Part shown: piece after piece, positions 7,567-16,065 of the stretch
Numbering within the stretch: position 1 is the stretch's first letter
How the letters are laid out: every line of letters begins with the position of its first letter
Assembly: GCF_000412675.1 (NCBI RefSeq)
Contig: NC_021505.1
Location: 4,768,501-4,832,500, forward strand
Direction: 5' to 3'
Source of the DNA: Pseudomonas putida NBRC 14164
GTDB taxonomy: Bacteria > Pseudomonadota > Gammaproteobacteria > Pseudomonadales > Pseudomonadaceae
DNA length: 64,000 nucleotides
The notes under the pieces: generated by a model
The model's database searches: none
Seen by the model: only the letters and a program-made list of their open reading frames with translations
What the model was told of the DNA's origin: nothing
Program-made: the position numbers and the translations under genes

Positions 7567-8217
7567 TCAGCTCAGGGCTGCCAGGACCTTGGCAGTGATG
7601 GCGTCGACCGAACCGACACCTTCAATGTGGCTGTACTTCGGCTTGCCGGCATTGGCGGCCGACAGCTTCTGGTAGAACTCCACCAGCGGCTTGGTCTGGG
7701 TGTGGTAGACCGACAGGCGATGACGAACGGTTTCTTCCTTGTCGTCGTCGCGCTGGATCAGGTCTTCACCAGTGACGTCGTCCTTGCCTTCCACTTTCGG
7801 CGGGTTGTACTGAATGTGGTAGGTACGGCCCGAGGCCAGGTGTACGCGGCGGCCAGCCATGCGGCCGACGATTTCTTCGTCGTCCACGGCGATTTCGACC
7901 ACGGCGTCGATGTCGACACCGGCAGAGACCATGGCTTCGGCCTGCGGGATGGTGCGTGGGAAGCCGTCGAACAGGCAGCCGTTGGCGCAATCAGGCTGGG
8001 CGATGCGCTCCTTGACCAGGCTGATGATCAGCTCGTCGGAGACCAGCTGGCCGGCATCCATGACTTTCTTCAGTTCCAGGCCCAGCGGGGTGCCGGCCTT
8101 GACGGCGGCACGCAGCATGTCGCCGGTGGAGATCTGTGGAATACCGAACTTTTCGGTGATGAACTTTGCCTGAGTACCTTTACCGGCCCCGGGAGCTCCC
8201 AGCAGAATTACGCGCAT
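7567..8217 (-). CDS. adk: Adenylate kinase
   Basis: Adenylate kinase interconverts ATP plus AMP and two ADP in the cytoplasm. The 216-residue protein is of the long form with a full LID domain. Visible motifs are the P-loop GAPGAGKGTQAKF, the AMP-site and catalytic GFPRTIPQA, and GRMAGRRVHLASGRTYH at the LID start. The LID has no zinc-binding cysteines. The long upstream extension of the frame is spurious. The true ATG at 8217 follows GAGGAG at seven bases and matches the family start MRVILLGAPG. Confidence 0.97.
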   Translation of the reverse strand: MRVILLGAPGAGKGTQAKFITEKFGIPQISTGDMLRAAVKAGTPLGLELKKVMDAGQLVSDELIISLVKERIAQPDCANGCLFDGFPRTIPQAEAMVSAGVDIDAVVEIAVDDEEIVGRMAGRRVHLASGRTYHIQYNPPKVEGKDDVTGEDLIQRDDDKEETVRHRLSVYHTQTKPLVEFYQKLSAANAGKPKYSHIEGVGSVDAITAKVLAALS

Positions 8218-8391
8218 CTTGTGCTCCTCAAATTTTTTTATGAAATTCAATGGATTCGGCAACCAGGGCCAAGTCCGGAAAATCGGGTATGACCATAAAA
8301 CGGTCAGAAGGCTGCTCAAGATACACAGCGCCCGGCAGCCATACAAGCGTCCCAAAGTTGCAGGAATGCGCCACTTGTGCCCGACCGGGCA

Positions 8392-8416
8392 GGTGGTTGC
8401 GCCCGGCGCAACCACC
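8392..8416. repeat. Perfect inverted repeat between ppc and adk
   Basis: GGTGGTTGCGCC and its complement flank a single C, giving a 25-bp palindrome about 60 bp past the ppc stop codon. It could form a hairpin in the ppc transcript, but there is no U-run, so calling it a terminator would be a guess. Confidence 0.5.
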
Positions 8417-8474
8417 CTCCCCTCACCCGTGCATGGCCTGCACGCCACTCACCCCTGCTGGCTTGGGCACACCT

Positions 8475-11102
8475 TCAGCCGGTATTGCGCAGCCCGGCGG
8501 CAATACCCGCCACGGTCACCAGCAAGGCCTGCTCCAACGGGCTGTCCAGAGCGGCTTCGCGGCTGCGCGAGCGGGCCAGCAACTCGGCCTGCAGGCGGTG
8601 CAGCGGGTCCAGGTAGGTGTTGCGCAGGCTGATGAATTCCAGCGTCTCGGGGCTGTGCGCCAGTAGCACCTGCTGCCCGGTCAGCCCCAGTACCACCTGG
8701 CAAGACTGCGACAATAGGTCGCGCAGGTGTGCACCTAAAGGAAGCAAGTCCGGTTGCACCAGACGTTCGTCGTAGGCCTCGGCTATTTGCGCATCGGCCT
8801 TGGCCAGCACCATTTCCAGCATGTCGATGCGGGTACGGAAAAACGGCCACTGCTCGCGCATCTGTGCCAGCAACTCACCTTGGCCACGGGCCAAGGCATT
8901 GCTCAGCGCGGTTTCCCAGCCCAGCCAGGCCGGCAGCATCAGCCGGGTCTGGGTCCAGCCGAAGATCCATGGGATGGCCCGCAGGCTTTCGATCCCGCCT
9001 GCCCGGCGCTTGGCGGGGCGGCTGCCCAGCGGCAGGCGCCCCAGTTCCTGTTCTGGCGTCGACTGGCGGAAGTACTCGACGAAATCGGGGTTGTCGCGCA
9101 CCACACTGCGGTACGCCTTGACGCCATCAGCAGCCAACTGGTCCATCACCTCGCGCCAGGCCGGTTGCGGGGGCGGCGGGGGCAACAGCGTGGCTTCGAG
9201 CACAGCGGCCAGGTACAGGTTCAGGTTTTGCTCGGCGATGCCCGGCAAACCGAACTTGAAGCGGATCATTTCGCCCTGCTCGGTGGTGCGGAACCGCCCC
9301 GCCACCGAACCCGGTGGCTGCGACAGGATCGCTGCGTGGGCCGGGCCACCGCCGCGCCCTACCGTACCGCCCCGGCCGTGGAACAGCAGCAGTTCGACCT
9401 GGTGTTCGGCGCAGATGCGCACCAGGTTTTCCTGGGCCCGGTACTGCGCCCAGGCCGCCGCCGTGGTGCCAGCATCCTTGGCCGAGTCGGAGTAGCCGAT
9501 CATCACTTCCTGCGGGCCGCGCAGCCCGGCCCGGTAACCCGGCAGGCCGAGCAGGCGCTGCATCACCGGCCCGGCGTTGTCCAGGTCAGCCAGGGTCTCG
9601 AACAGCGGTACCACACGCATGGGGCGGGTCAGGCCGGCTTCCTTGAGCAACAGTTGCACCGCCAGCACATCCGAAGCGGCACCGGCCATGGAAATGACAT
9701 AGGAGCCCAGCGAGGCAGCGGGCGCGGCGGCGACTTCCCGGCAGGTGGCCAGCACCTCGGCGGTGTCTGCCTGCGGCCTGAAGTGTGCGGGCAACAGCGG
9801 GCGGCGGTTTTTCAGCTCGGCCTGAAGGAATTCGATGCGGCGATCTTCATCCCAGTCGGCATAGCGGCCCAGGCCCAGGTAGTCGGTGATTTCGGTCAGC
9901 GCGTCACGGTGGCGGGCAGCGTCCTGGCGCACGTCCAGGCGGCCCAGGAAAAGGCCGAAAGTGACGGCGCGGCGCAGGCAATCGAGCAACGGCCCTTCGG
10001 CGATAACGCCCATGCCGCATTCGTGCAGCGACTGATAGCACAGCTCCAGTGGCGCAATCAGGTCGCGGTTATCCACCAGCACCTCGGCGCTGGCCGGCTG
10101 GCTGCTGGTCAAAGCGGTATGCGCCCATGCACGCGTCGCCCGCAGGCGGTCGCGCAGTTGCTTGAGCACGGCGCGGTAGGGTTCGGCACTGTCGCCCACC
10201 CGTTCGCGCAACGCGTCACTGGCCTGCTGCATGGACAACTCGGCGGCCAGTGCATCGATGTCGCGCAGGAACAGGTCGGCGGCCATCCAGCGCGCCAGCA
10301 ACAGCACTTCCCGGGTAACGGCGGCAGTCACATTGGGGTTGCCGTCACGGTCACCGCCCATCCACGAGGCAAAGCGAATTGGCGCGGCCTCCAGCGGCAG
10401 GCGCAAGCCGGTGGCATCCAGCAGGGCCTTGTCGACCTTGCGCAGGTGGCTGGGGATGGCGTGCCACAGCGAATGCTCGATCACCGCGAAGCCCCACTTG
10501 GCTTCGTCTACCGGCGTCGGCCGGGTGCGGCGGATTTCTTCGGTGTGCCAGGCCTCGGCAATCAGCCGGCGCAAGCGTTCACGCACCTGATGGCGTTCGT
10601 CCGGGGTCAGGTCACGGTGGTCCTGGGCAGCCAGCTGGCCGGCGATGGCGTCGTACTTCTGGATCAAGGTGCGACGGGCCACCTCGGTGGGGTGCGCCGT
10701 AAGCACCAATTGGATGTCGAGCTTGGCCAGTTGCCGGGCCAGGGCATCGTTGCTATGCCCGGCCTGCTTCAGGCGCGCCAGCAATTCGGGCAGCACACGG
10801 GCCTCGAAGGGTTCGGCCTGGCCGGCGTCGCGGCGGCGGATCAACTGGTACTGCTCGGCCATGTTGGCCAGGTTGAGGAACTGGTTGAAGGCCCTGGCGA
10901 CGGGTAGCAAGTCTTCTTCGGCAAGGTCGGCCAGGGTCGAGGTCAATTGCTCGCCGGGGCCGCGGCGGTCGGCCTTGGCGCTGTGGCGGATGTCTTCAAT
11001 TTTCTGCAAGAACGCATCGCCATGCTGCTGGCGAATGGTTTCGCCGAGCAGCTCACCCAACACATGGACATCTTCACGCAAACGCACATCGATATCAGTC
11101 AT
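8475..11102 (-). CDS. ppc: Phosphoenolpyruvate carboxylase
   Basis: This enzyme adds bicarbonate to phosphoenolpyruvate to make oxaloacetate, refilling the TCA cycle. The 875-residue protein has the usual length and motifs. The catalytic His region is LTAHPTEVARRTL, a substrate-site strand is MIGYSDSAKDAGT, the glycine-rich catalytic loop is FHGRGGTVGRGGGP, and the C-terminus is the expected short tail (GLRNTG). The start MTDIDVRLREDVHVLG at 11102 follows GGAGAGAGG. The 45-codon upstream extension of the frame runs through a REP pair and is not coding. Confidence 0.97.
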   Translation of the reverse strand: MTDIDVRLREDVHVLGELLGETIRQQHGDAFLQKIEDIRHSAKADRRGPGEQLTSTLADLAEEDLLPVARAFNQFLNLANMAEQYQLIRRRDAGQAEPFEARVLPELLARLKQAGHSNDALARQLAKLDIQLVLTAHPTEVARRTLIQKYDAIAGQLAAQDHRDLTPDERHQVRERLRRLIAEAWHTEEIRRTRPTPVDEAKWGFAVIEHSLWHAIPSHLRKVDKALLDATGLRLPLEAAPIRFASWMGGDRDGNPNVTAAVTREVLLLARWMAADLFLRDIDALAAELSMQQASDALRERVGDSAEPYRAVLKQLRDRLRATRAWAHTALTSSQPASAEVLVDNRDLIAPLELCYQSLHECGMGVIAEGPLLDCLRRAVTFGLFLGRLDVRQDAARHRDALTEITDYLGLGRYADWDEDRRIEFLQAELKNRRPLLPAHFRPQADTAEVLATCREVAAAPAASLGSYVISMAGAASDVLAVQLLLKEAGLTRPMRVVPLFETLADLDNAGPVMQRLLGLPGYRAGLRGPQEVMIGYSDSAKDAGTTAAAWAQYRAQENLVRICAEHQVELLLFHGRGGTVGRGGGPAHAAILSQPPGSVAGRFRTTEQGEMIRFKFGLPGIAEQNLNLYLAAVLEATLLPPPPPQPAWREVMDQLAADGVKAYRSVVRDNPDFVEYFRQSTPEQELGRLPLGSRPAKRRAGGIESLRAIPWIFGWTQTRLMLPAWLGWETALSNALARGQGELLAQMREQWPFFRTRIDMLEMVLAKADAQIAEAYDERLVQPDLLPLGAHLRDLLSQSCQVVLGLTGQQVLLAHSPETLEFISLRNTYLDPLHRLQAELLARSRSREAALDSPLEQALLVTVAGIAAGLRNTG

Positions 11103-11147
11103 CGGCCCTCTCTCCGTCGCATCCCTTTCAGGCTCCACGCGATCCCT

Positions 11148-11231
11148 GTGGGAGCGGGCATGCCCGTGAACACCGGCGCAGCCGGTGCCAGGCACCGCGT
11201 TTTGATTCTTCGCGGGCATGCCCGCTCCCAC
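11148..11231. repeat. REP pair upstream of ppc
   Basis: Two units share the stem allele GGGCATGCCC, with GTGGGAGC ends outward and TTCGCGGG/CCCGTGAA ends inward. An ACCGGCGCAGCCGGT hairpin lies between them. It sits in the ppc 5' region between divergent genes, so it probably lies in or near the ppc promoter region. Confidence 0.8.
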
Positions 11232-11363
11232 AGGCACTGCATCTGCACTGAAGAGTGCCCCCAGCCGAACGCCAATGGCAAGCCGTGATCAGCCAAAGCA
11301 AACTAAAGTGAAAGCAAGCACTCCCATGCAATGCAGCCTTAGCAGGCGTCAACAGAGGTCATC

Positions 11364-11708
11364 ATGAAAATCCGTGAACTCGCCCAGCACTGGGAACAGA
11401 ATGCCGCCGGCACTCTCAGCCGCACGGGCCATGTATTGCACCTGGACCTGGAGTCCGAGGCGCGCCTGGCCGCGCTGATCGACATGTACCCCAAGCGGAC
11501 CGCCGAGGAACTGCTCGGCGAACTGGTGGCGGCCGCCCTCGAAGAGCTGGAAGCCAGCTTCCCCTATGTGCAGGGTCACCAGGTCATCGCCACCGATGAA
11601 GAAGGTGACCCGCTGTACGAGGATGTCGGCTCTACTCCGCGCTTTCTGTCCCTCTCGCGACAGCACCTGCACAGCCTGAGCACCACCGACGACGATAGCG
11701 AAAGATAA
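11364..11708 (+). CDS. Small conserved Pseudomonas protein of unknown function
   Basis: This 114-residue acidic protein has no signal peptide or membrane segment. The sequence begins MKIRELAQHWEQNAAG and has a central helical region (RTAEELLGELVAAALEELEASFPYV cut into two helices) and a conserved-looking acidic stretch ATDEEGDPLYEDVG. I recall a similar gene next to ppc in P. aeruginosa with no firm function; some databases call such proteins pilin assembly proteins without clear support. GAGGT sits six bases before the ATG. It is divergent from ppc and is followed by a hairpin. Confidence 0.75.
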   Translation: MKIRELAQHWEQNAAGTLSRTGHVLHLDLESEARLAALIDMYPKRTAEELLGELVAAALEELEASFPYVQGHQVIATDEEGDPLYEDVGSTPRFLSLSRQHLHSLSTTDDDSER

Positions 11709-11723
11709 CCACCCGCCCCACCG

Positions 11724-11748
11724 TTCCGGGCCTCGGCAAGGCCCGGAA
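11724..11748 (+). terminator. Hairpin after the small gene downstream of ppc
   Basis: TTCCGGGCC and GGCCCGGAA form a perfect 9-bp stem with a 7-base loop, 15 bp past the stop codon. Only a short TTT follows at about 8 bp, so it is a moderate terminator candidate. Confidence 0.5.
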
Positions 11749-11832
11749 TACCGCCTTTGCCTGCGAAAGTTCCAGGCAAATCGCGCTGACCGATCAGTCA
11801 GAAATAATTCCTCGTTCAGTGCACTTTTTTCT

Positions 11833-11860
11833 GAACCATTCCAAAAACGGTCGAGTCGGA
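11833..11860 (+). promoter_or_regulatory. Candidate AlgU (sigma-22)-type promoter of the DUF4398/lptF-like unit
   Basis: GAACCA, 17 bases, then TCGGA resembles the AlgU consensus GAACTT-N16/17-TCTGA at 4 of 6 and 4 of 5 positions. It would leave a leader of about 120 bases before the first ATG. P. aeruginosa lptF is reported to be AlgU-dependent, which fits. The match is imperfect. Confidence 0.35.
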
Positions 11861-11984
11861 GCCAATAGCCATCACGCTAAAACCCTGCACACTGCCCTCG
11901 TGCACCGTTCAGCTGAAGCGCGCGGTTTTGTCAGGGAATAAGCGATGGACTGCTACGGACATCGTCGTAATCAGGAGTGATCCA

Positions 11985-12398
11985 ATGGAACTGACCACCA
12001 TGAAGACCCGCACTAGCAAACTGTCATCCACTCATGTGCGCGGGTTCAAGCTGGCCGCGCTGGCCCTGGGCAGTAGCCTGGTCCTGGCCGGCTGTGCGGG
12101 CAACCCGCCTACCGAGCAGTATGCTGTCACCCAGTCCGCCGTGAACTCCGCCGTGAGCGCGGGTGGCACTGAGTTCGCCGCCGTGGAAATGAAAGCGGCC
12201 CAGGACAAGTTCAAGCAAGCCGAAATCGCCATGCACGACAAGAAGTACGACGAGGCCAAGCGCCTGGCCCAACAGGCCGAGTGGGACGCCCGCCTCGCCG
12301 AACGCAAGGCCCAGGCGGCCAAGGCCCAGAAGGCCGTGCAGGATGCCCGCCAGGGCGTTCAGGACGTACGTGAGGAAGGCCTGCGCAGCGCTCAGTGA
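11985..12398 (+). CDS. DUF4398 outer-membrane-type lipoprotein
   Basis: This 137-residue lipoprotein has a lipobox (LAGC, Cys37) after a long positively charged leader. The rest is almost entirely an Ala/Lys/Glu/Gln-rich helix, likely coiled coil, of the DUF4398 type. The start at 11985 (MELTTMKTRT) is chosen because AGGAG lies eight bases upstream; MKTRT at 12000 is another possible start that would give a shorter signal peptide. It is followed at 50 bp by an OmpA-family lipoprotein whose N-terminal half is also DUF4398-like, so the two may act together at the outer membrane. Confidence 0.85.
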   Translation: MELTTMKTRTSKLSSTHVRGFKLAALALGSSLVLAGCAGNPPTEQYAVTQSAVNSAVSAGGTEFAAVEMKAAQDKFKQAEIAMHDKKYDEAKRLAQQAEWDARLAERKAQAAKAQKAVQDARQGVQDVREEGLRSAQ

Positions 12399-12448
12399 GC
12401 CCTGCACCGCCAACCTTAGCCTTCGCACACGATCAAAGGATGAACACT

Positions 12449-13240
12449 ATGCGCAATTACGTCATGATTCCCGCCCTGCTGGCCCTCAGCGTTGGTCTTG
12501 CTGCCTGCTCGCACGACCCTAACGCCAACCTGGAATCGGCCCGCACCAACTTCTCCTCGCTGCAGAGCGATCCGCAATCGAGCAAGGTCGCGGCACTGGA
12601 GACCAAGGACGCCCAGGACTGGCTGAACAAGGCCGACAAGGCCTACATGGACCGTGAAGACCAGAAGAAGGTCGACCAACTCGCCTACCTGACCAACCAG
12701 CGTGTTGAAGTGGCCAAGCAGACCATTGCCCTGCGCACCGCCGAAGGCGAGCTGAAAAACGCCTCGGCCCAACGCGCACAGGCCAAGCTGGATGCCCGCG
12801 ACGCGCAGATCGCCAAGCTGCAGGACAGCCTCAACGCCAAGCAGACCGACCGCGGTACGCTGGTGACCTTTGGCGATGTGCTGTTCGACTTCAACAAGGC
12901 CGAGCTCAAGAGCAACGCCTACCCGAACGTCACCAAGCTGGCCCAGTTCCTCCAGGAAAACCCGGAGCGCAAGGTGATTGTCGAGGGCTACACCGACAGC
13001 GTCGGCTCGGCCAACTACAACCAGACCCTGTCCGAGCGCCGCGCCAACAGCGTACGCATGGCACTGGTACGTGCCGGCGTAGACCCGGCGCGCATCGTCT
13101 CCCAGGGCTATGGCAAGGAGTACCCGGTAGCGGACAACGGCAGCAACTCGGGCCGTGCGCAAAACCGTCGCGTGGAGGTGACCATCTCCAACGACAACCA
13201 GCCAGTGGCACCCCGTTCGGTGAGCCAGGTTCAGCGGTAA
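12449..13240 (+). CDS. lptF: OmpA-family lipoprotein, LptF-like
   Basis: This 263-residue protein links the outer membrane to peptidoglycan. It starts with a lipoprotein signal (lipobox LAAC, Cys20). A helical DUF4398-like segment follows (about residues 25-130). A C-terminal OmpA domain has FGDVLFDFNKAELKSN, the diaminopimelate-binding pattern NQTLSERRANSVRMAL and GRAQNRRVEVTI. The ATG at 12449 is preceded by AAAGGA at eight bases, better than the ATG at 12440. Gene order near ppc and adk matches that of P. aeruginosa lptF, an envelope-stress lipoprotein, as I remember it. A strong terminator follows. Confidence 0.85.
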   Translation: MRNYVMIPALLALSVGLAACSHDPNANLESARTNFSSLQSDPQSSKVAALETKDAQDWLNKADKAYMDREDQKKVDQLAYLTNQRVEVAKQTIALRTAEGELKNASAQRAQAKLDARDAQIAKLQDSLNAKQTDRGTLVTFGDVLFDFNKAELKSNAYPNVTKLAQFLQENPERKVIVEGYTDSVGSANYNQTLSERRANSVRMALVRAGVDPARIVSQGYGKEYPVADNGSNSGRAQNRRVEVTISNDNQPVAPRSVSQVQR

Positions 13241-13253
13241 GGCTGGCTAGCTG

Positions 13254-13290
13254 AAAAAAAAGCCCCGCGCTCGACGTGGGGCTTTTTTTT
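13254..13290 (+). terminator. Rho-independent terminator after the lptF-like gene
   Basis: AGCCCCGCG and CGTGGGGCT form a 9-bp stem with one G-U pair and loop CTCGA. An A-run precedes and eight T follow, so it can work on both strands. It ends transcription of the two-lipoprotein unit. Confidence 0.92.
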
Positions 13291-13298
13291 GCCTGTAC

Positions 13299-13393
13299 CG
13301 GCCTCTTCGCGGCTAAAGCCGCTCCCACAGGTATTGCCCCCCCCGAAACTGAAGCGGTCCCTGTGGGAGCGGCTTTAGCCGCGAATGGGCCGG
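13299..13393. repeat. REP pair between the lptF-like gene and the DUF1704 operon
   Basis: Two units with the same stem allele (GGCTAAAGCC) face each other with GCTCCCAC ends inward, right after the terminator and between convergent transcription units. Confidence 0.85.
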
Positions 13394-13415
13394 AACAGGC
13401 GCTGAAAAGGTTGGC

Positions 13416-13742
13416 TCACTTCACCTGCTGCGGGGTTTCCTCGCCCATGCAGCGCACCGCACGCTTGCGGTTGTCCACCAGCACGCCGGTCAGGCCTTTC
13501 TGCTCGGTGTCGAACAACACCAGCACGCCATCGACGCACTGGGCCACTTGCGGCGCCGGGTCCAGCGAAACCTTGTAGTCCTCGCCCGGGATGGTCTTGA
13601 GCATGGTGAAGTCCTGCAGCAACAGGGCATCCTCGGGTTTGGCGAAATGCAGGTAACCGTAGTACCACAAGGCCCCCACCGTCACGATGATGCTGCCGAC
13701 GCCGGTCAGGATCAGCGGGATGGCGTTGCGTTCTTCACTCAT
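13416..13742 (-). CDS. Small inner-membrane protein of unknown function
   Basis: This 108-residue protein has one N-terminal membrane helix (about residues 9-28, IPLILTGVGSIIVTVGALWY). It is followed by a periplasmic domain with two cysteines (AQCVDG and VRCMGE) that could pair. I do not recognise a family. Its ATG overlaps the stop codon of the upstream alpha/beta hydrolase by four bases, so it is translationally coupled to the hydrolase and probably belongs to the DUF1704 operon. Confidence 0.8.
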   Translation of the reverse strand: MSEERNAIPLILTGVGSIIVTVGALWYYGYLHFAKPEDALLLQDFTMLKTIPGEDYKVSLDPAPQVAQCVDGVLVLFDTEQKGLTGVLVDNRKRAVRCMGEETPQQVK

Positions 13743-14662
13743 TGCTTGTTCTTCTCGTCAGGGAAATTGGGCACTTCGGCAAGCCGCCGCAGGCCGTTGA
13801 AATGGCTAGGGTCGTCGAGGAAACGCAGCATCACCTGGCGCCATGTGGGGTCGGCGAAGGTCTGCACGTGGCCACCGCGGGTCAGTTGCAGCACCCGCGG
13901 AGGTGGCGCGTGCTGGTACAGGCGAATACCGTTGTCCATCGGCACCAGGTTGTCGTCGATGCTGTGGAAGAACAGCTTGGGCGGGCTGCTCAGTTGCTCG
14001 ATCGAACGGATTGCACTGTCGCCGTCCGGCACCAGCCACGACAGCGGCACCTGCAACGGCCAGGTCATCCACGACGTGCTGAGGGCAAAGCGCCCGACTG
14101 AACGGTAACTGGCCGGTACGCCATCGAACACCAGGGCACTGAAGCGCTCGCGCTGCTCGGGGTGGGCCGCCAGGTAATGAATGGCCATGGCGCCGCCAAG
14201 GCTTTGCCCCAGCAGCACCAGGGGCTTGCCCTTTACCTCGGGCGCCTGGTCCAGCCAGGCCATGGCGGCGGCGATATCTTCGTACACCTCTGGCAGGCTT
14301 GGCGCCCCCTGCGACAGGCCATAACCGCGGTAATCGATCATCAGCACCTGATAGCCCTGCTCCGGCAGCCAGTAGCTGCCACCCAGGTGCCCCGGCAGGT
14401 TGCCGCCGTTGCCGTGCAAGTGCAGTACCGTACCTTTGACCTCGACCCCGGCCTTGGCCGGCAACCACCAACCGTGCAGGCGGATGCCATCAGTTGTGGT
14501 CAACGTTACATCGCGGTACGCCAGCTTGGCCCGCTCAGGCGTAAAGGCCTGCCCACGCTCGGGGTAGAACAGCAGGCTGCTGCAGCCGCCAAGGCCCAAC
14601 AGGACCAAGCCCAGGGCCAGCAGGCGGCAGCACTCAGAGAATGTTCGCGTAGTCGGCTTCAA
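13739..14662 (-). CDS. Alpha/beta-hydrolase lipoprotein
   Basis: This 307-residue protein is a serine hydrolase of the BEM46/dienelactone type. It is probably lipid-anchored through Cys27 in the lipobox LGGC. The oxyanion region is LHLHGNGGN, the nucleophile elbow is GQSLGG (Ser154), the acid lies in HSIDDNLVP and the His in RGGHVQTF, so the triad is complete. The substrate is unknown; an ester or lipid of the envelope is likely. Its start lies 29 bp inside the end of the DUF1704 gene and its end overlaps the next gene by four bases, giving a compact three-gene operon. Confidence 0.87.
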   Translation of the reverse strand: MKPTTRTFSECCRLLALGLVLLGLGGCSSLLFYPERGQAFTPERAKLAYRDVTLTTTDGIRLHGWWLPAKAGVEVKGTVLHLHGNGGNLPGHLGGSYWLPEQGYQVLMIDYRGYGLSQGAPSLPEVYEDIAAAMAWLDQAPEVKGKPLVLLGQSLGGAMAIHYLAAHPEQRERFSALVFDGVPASYRSVGRFALSTSWMTWPLQVPLSWLVPDGDSAIRSIEQLSSPPKLFFHSIDDNLVPMDNGIRLYQHAPPPRVLQLTRGGHVQTFADPTWRQVMLRFLDDPSHFNGLRRLAEVPNFPDEKNKQ

Positions 14663-15911
14663 TACGGTCCAGGCTCAGGTGGTTGAGGAAGTTGGAGAAG
14701 CACATCCAGGCCGACAGCGCGTTAAGGTCGCGGAACTGCTCGGGCAAGTACTTGGGCGGCGCAACCAGGCCCTCCTCCACCAGCTGGCGCAAGGTACGCA
14801 TGTCTTCCAGGGTGGTCTTGCCACAGAACAGCAACGGGATCTGTTCGAGCTTGCCCTTCTTCACGGCCAACTGAATGTAGTTGTAAACCATGATGAAGCC
14901 CTTGAGGTAGGACAAGTCCTTGGTGAATGGCAGGCCATTGGGCACCGAACCGCGGAACACCCGGCTGGCGTTGCTGTAGCTCTGTGCCATCTCGAAGCCT
15001 TGCCCACGGAAAAAATCGAACACCTGGAGGAAATCGGCGCCCTCCTCGACCATGTGGATGGCGCGAGTGCGGTTGGTGAGCTTGCGCAGCCGGCTGGGGT
15101 AGGAGGCGAAGGCAATCACTTCCATGAGGATGGCCAGGCCTTCCTGGGTCACCGTCGACGAGGGCGGGCCCTTGGCCAGGAAGGTGCAGATCGGCTGGTT
15201 CAGGCCATTGAGCGTGGTACCGACATGCACCAGCCCTTCGTGCACCTCCAGGGCGCGCACGTCGCGGGCATTGAACATGGCATCGGCGCGCACCTTGATG
15301 TAGTCGGCACCGGCCGCGGCATCGGCGACGATACCGTCGGACTCGAACACGCGGATGGTTTCCTCGGCCTCGCCGAACACCTTGTTCAGCCGGCGCTGGA
15401 GGATCTCCACCGCCTCTTTGGCGGTGAGGTTCTTCGGCTCGTCCTTCAGGTCGCCCCGGCCATCGATATTGTTGAGGTAATCCGACAGCATCAGACCGAG
15501 GTCGGCCAGGGTCGGGTCACCGGCATGGAAGGCGTCGGAGGCAGCGCCATACAGCTCCTGGGAGATCAGGCCGAAGTCCTCGGTACCGCGCGCTTCGAGC
15601 ATGCGCACCACCATGCGGTACTCACGGCACATGCGCTTCATGATCTGCCCGACCGGGTTGAACTGACCTAGCTGGCGGATGATGTCACGCTCGATGCCCT
15701 GGAACTCGGCCTTCACCGCGCCGGAGTCGAACGATAGCGGGCGCGACTGGTAATAGGCACGGTCGACGGCCGGCGGCTCCTTGCCCTTGGCTTTGAGGAA
15801 GCCCTGACGAATGTTTTCGTCCCATTTAACCGCGTCCAGGACCCGGATCGGGGTCTGCGCCGCAACGATGCGGTCTGACAGGGCGCGGATGGTTTGCTGG
15901 TATTCGTCCAC
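14634..15911 (-). CDS. DUF1704 (QEGLA motif) protein, putative zinc metallopeptidase
   Basis: This 425-residue soluble protein belongs to the family labelled flavohemoglobin expression-modulating QEGLA motif protein (DUF1704). It contains HEGLVH (His224, Glu225, His229), an HExxxH motif, and TQEGLA (Glu257) 28 residues later. The eukaryotic DUF1704 protein MATCAP is a zinc carboxypeptidase using HExxxH and a following Glu, so a peptidase role here is a reasonable inference. No signal peptide is visible, so it acts in the cytoplasm. The start is a GTG at 15911 preceded by AAGGAG; the longer frame enters a REP pair. It heads an operon with a hydrolase lipoprotein and a small membrane protein. 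Confidence 0.85.
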   Translation of the reverse strand: MDEYQQTIRALSDRIVAAQTPIRVLDAVKWDENIRQGFLKAKGKEPPAVDRAYYQSRPLSFDSGAVKAEFQGIERDIIRQLGQFNPVGQIMKRMCREYRMVVRMLEARGTEDFGLISQELYGAASDAFHAGDPTLADLGLMLSDYLNNIDGRGDLKDEPKNLTAKEAVEILQRRLNKVFGEAEETIRVFESDGIVADAAAGADYIKVRADAMFNARDVRALEVHEGLVHVGTTLNGLNQPICTFLAKGPPSSTVTQEGLAILMEVIAFASYPSRLRKLTNRTRAIHMVEEGADFLQVFDFFRGQGFEMAQSYSNASRVFRGSVPNGLPFTKDLSYLKGFIMVYNYIQLAVKKGKLEQIPLLFCGKTTLEDMRTLRQLVEEGLVAPPKYLPEQFRDLNALSAWMCFSNFLNHLSLDRIEADYANIL

Positions 15912-15960
15912 TGGGGACTCCTTATTGCAACAATGAGCCAAGCCTTGTGTTGCCTGTGCT

Positions 15961-16055
15961 GGCCTCTTCGCGGCTAAAGCCGCTCCCACAGGGACCGCAC
16001 AGGTCTCAAGCCTGGTGCAGTACCTGTGGGAGCGGCTTTAGCCGCGAAGAGGCCG
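15961..16055. repeat. REP pair between the lipoprotein gene and the DUF1704 gene
   Basis: Two identical units (stem GGCTAAAGCC, as at 13299) face each other with GCTCCCAC ends inward. They occupy most of the 154-bp gap between two same-strand genes. Confidence 0.87.
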
Positions 16056-16065
16056 GCACAGGTAA

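Noticed and set aside
8754..10907. A 717-codon open frame on the plus strand
   Set aside because: It lies wholly antisense to ppc, whose motifs are complete. High-GC third positions keep the opposite strand open. No family motif is seen in the translation.
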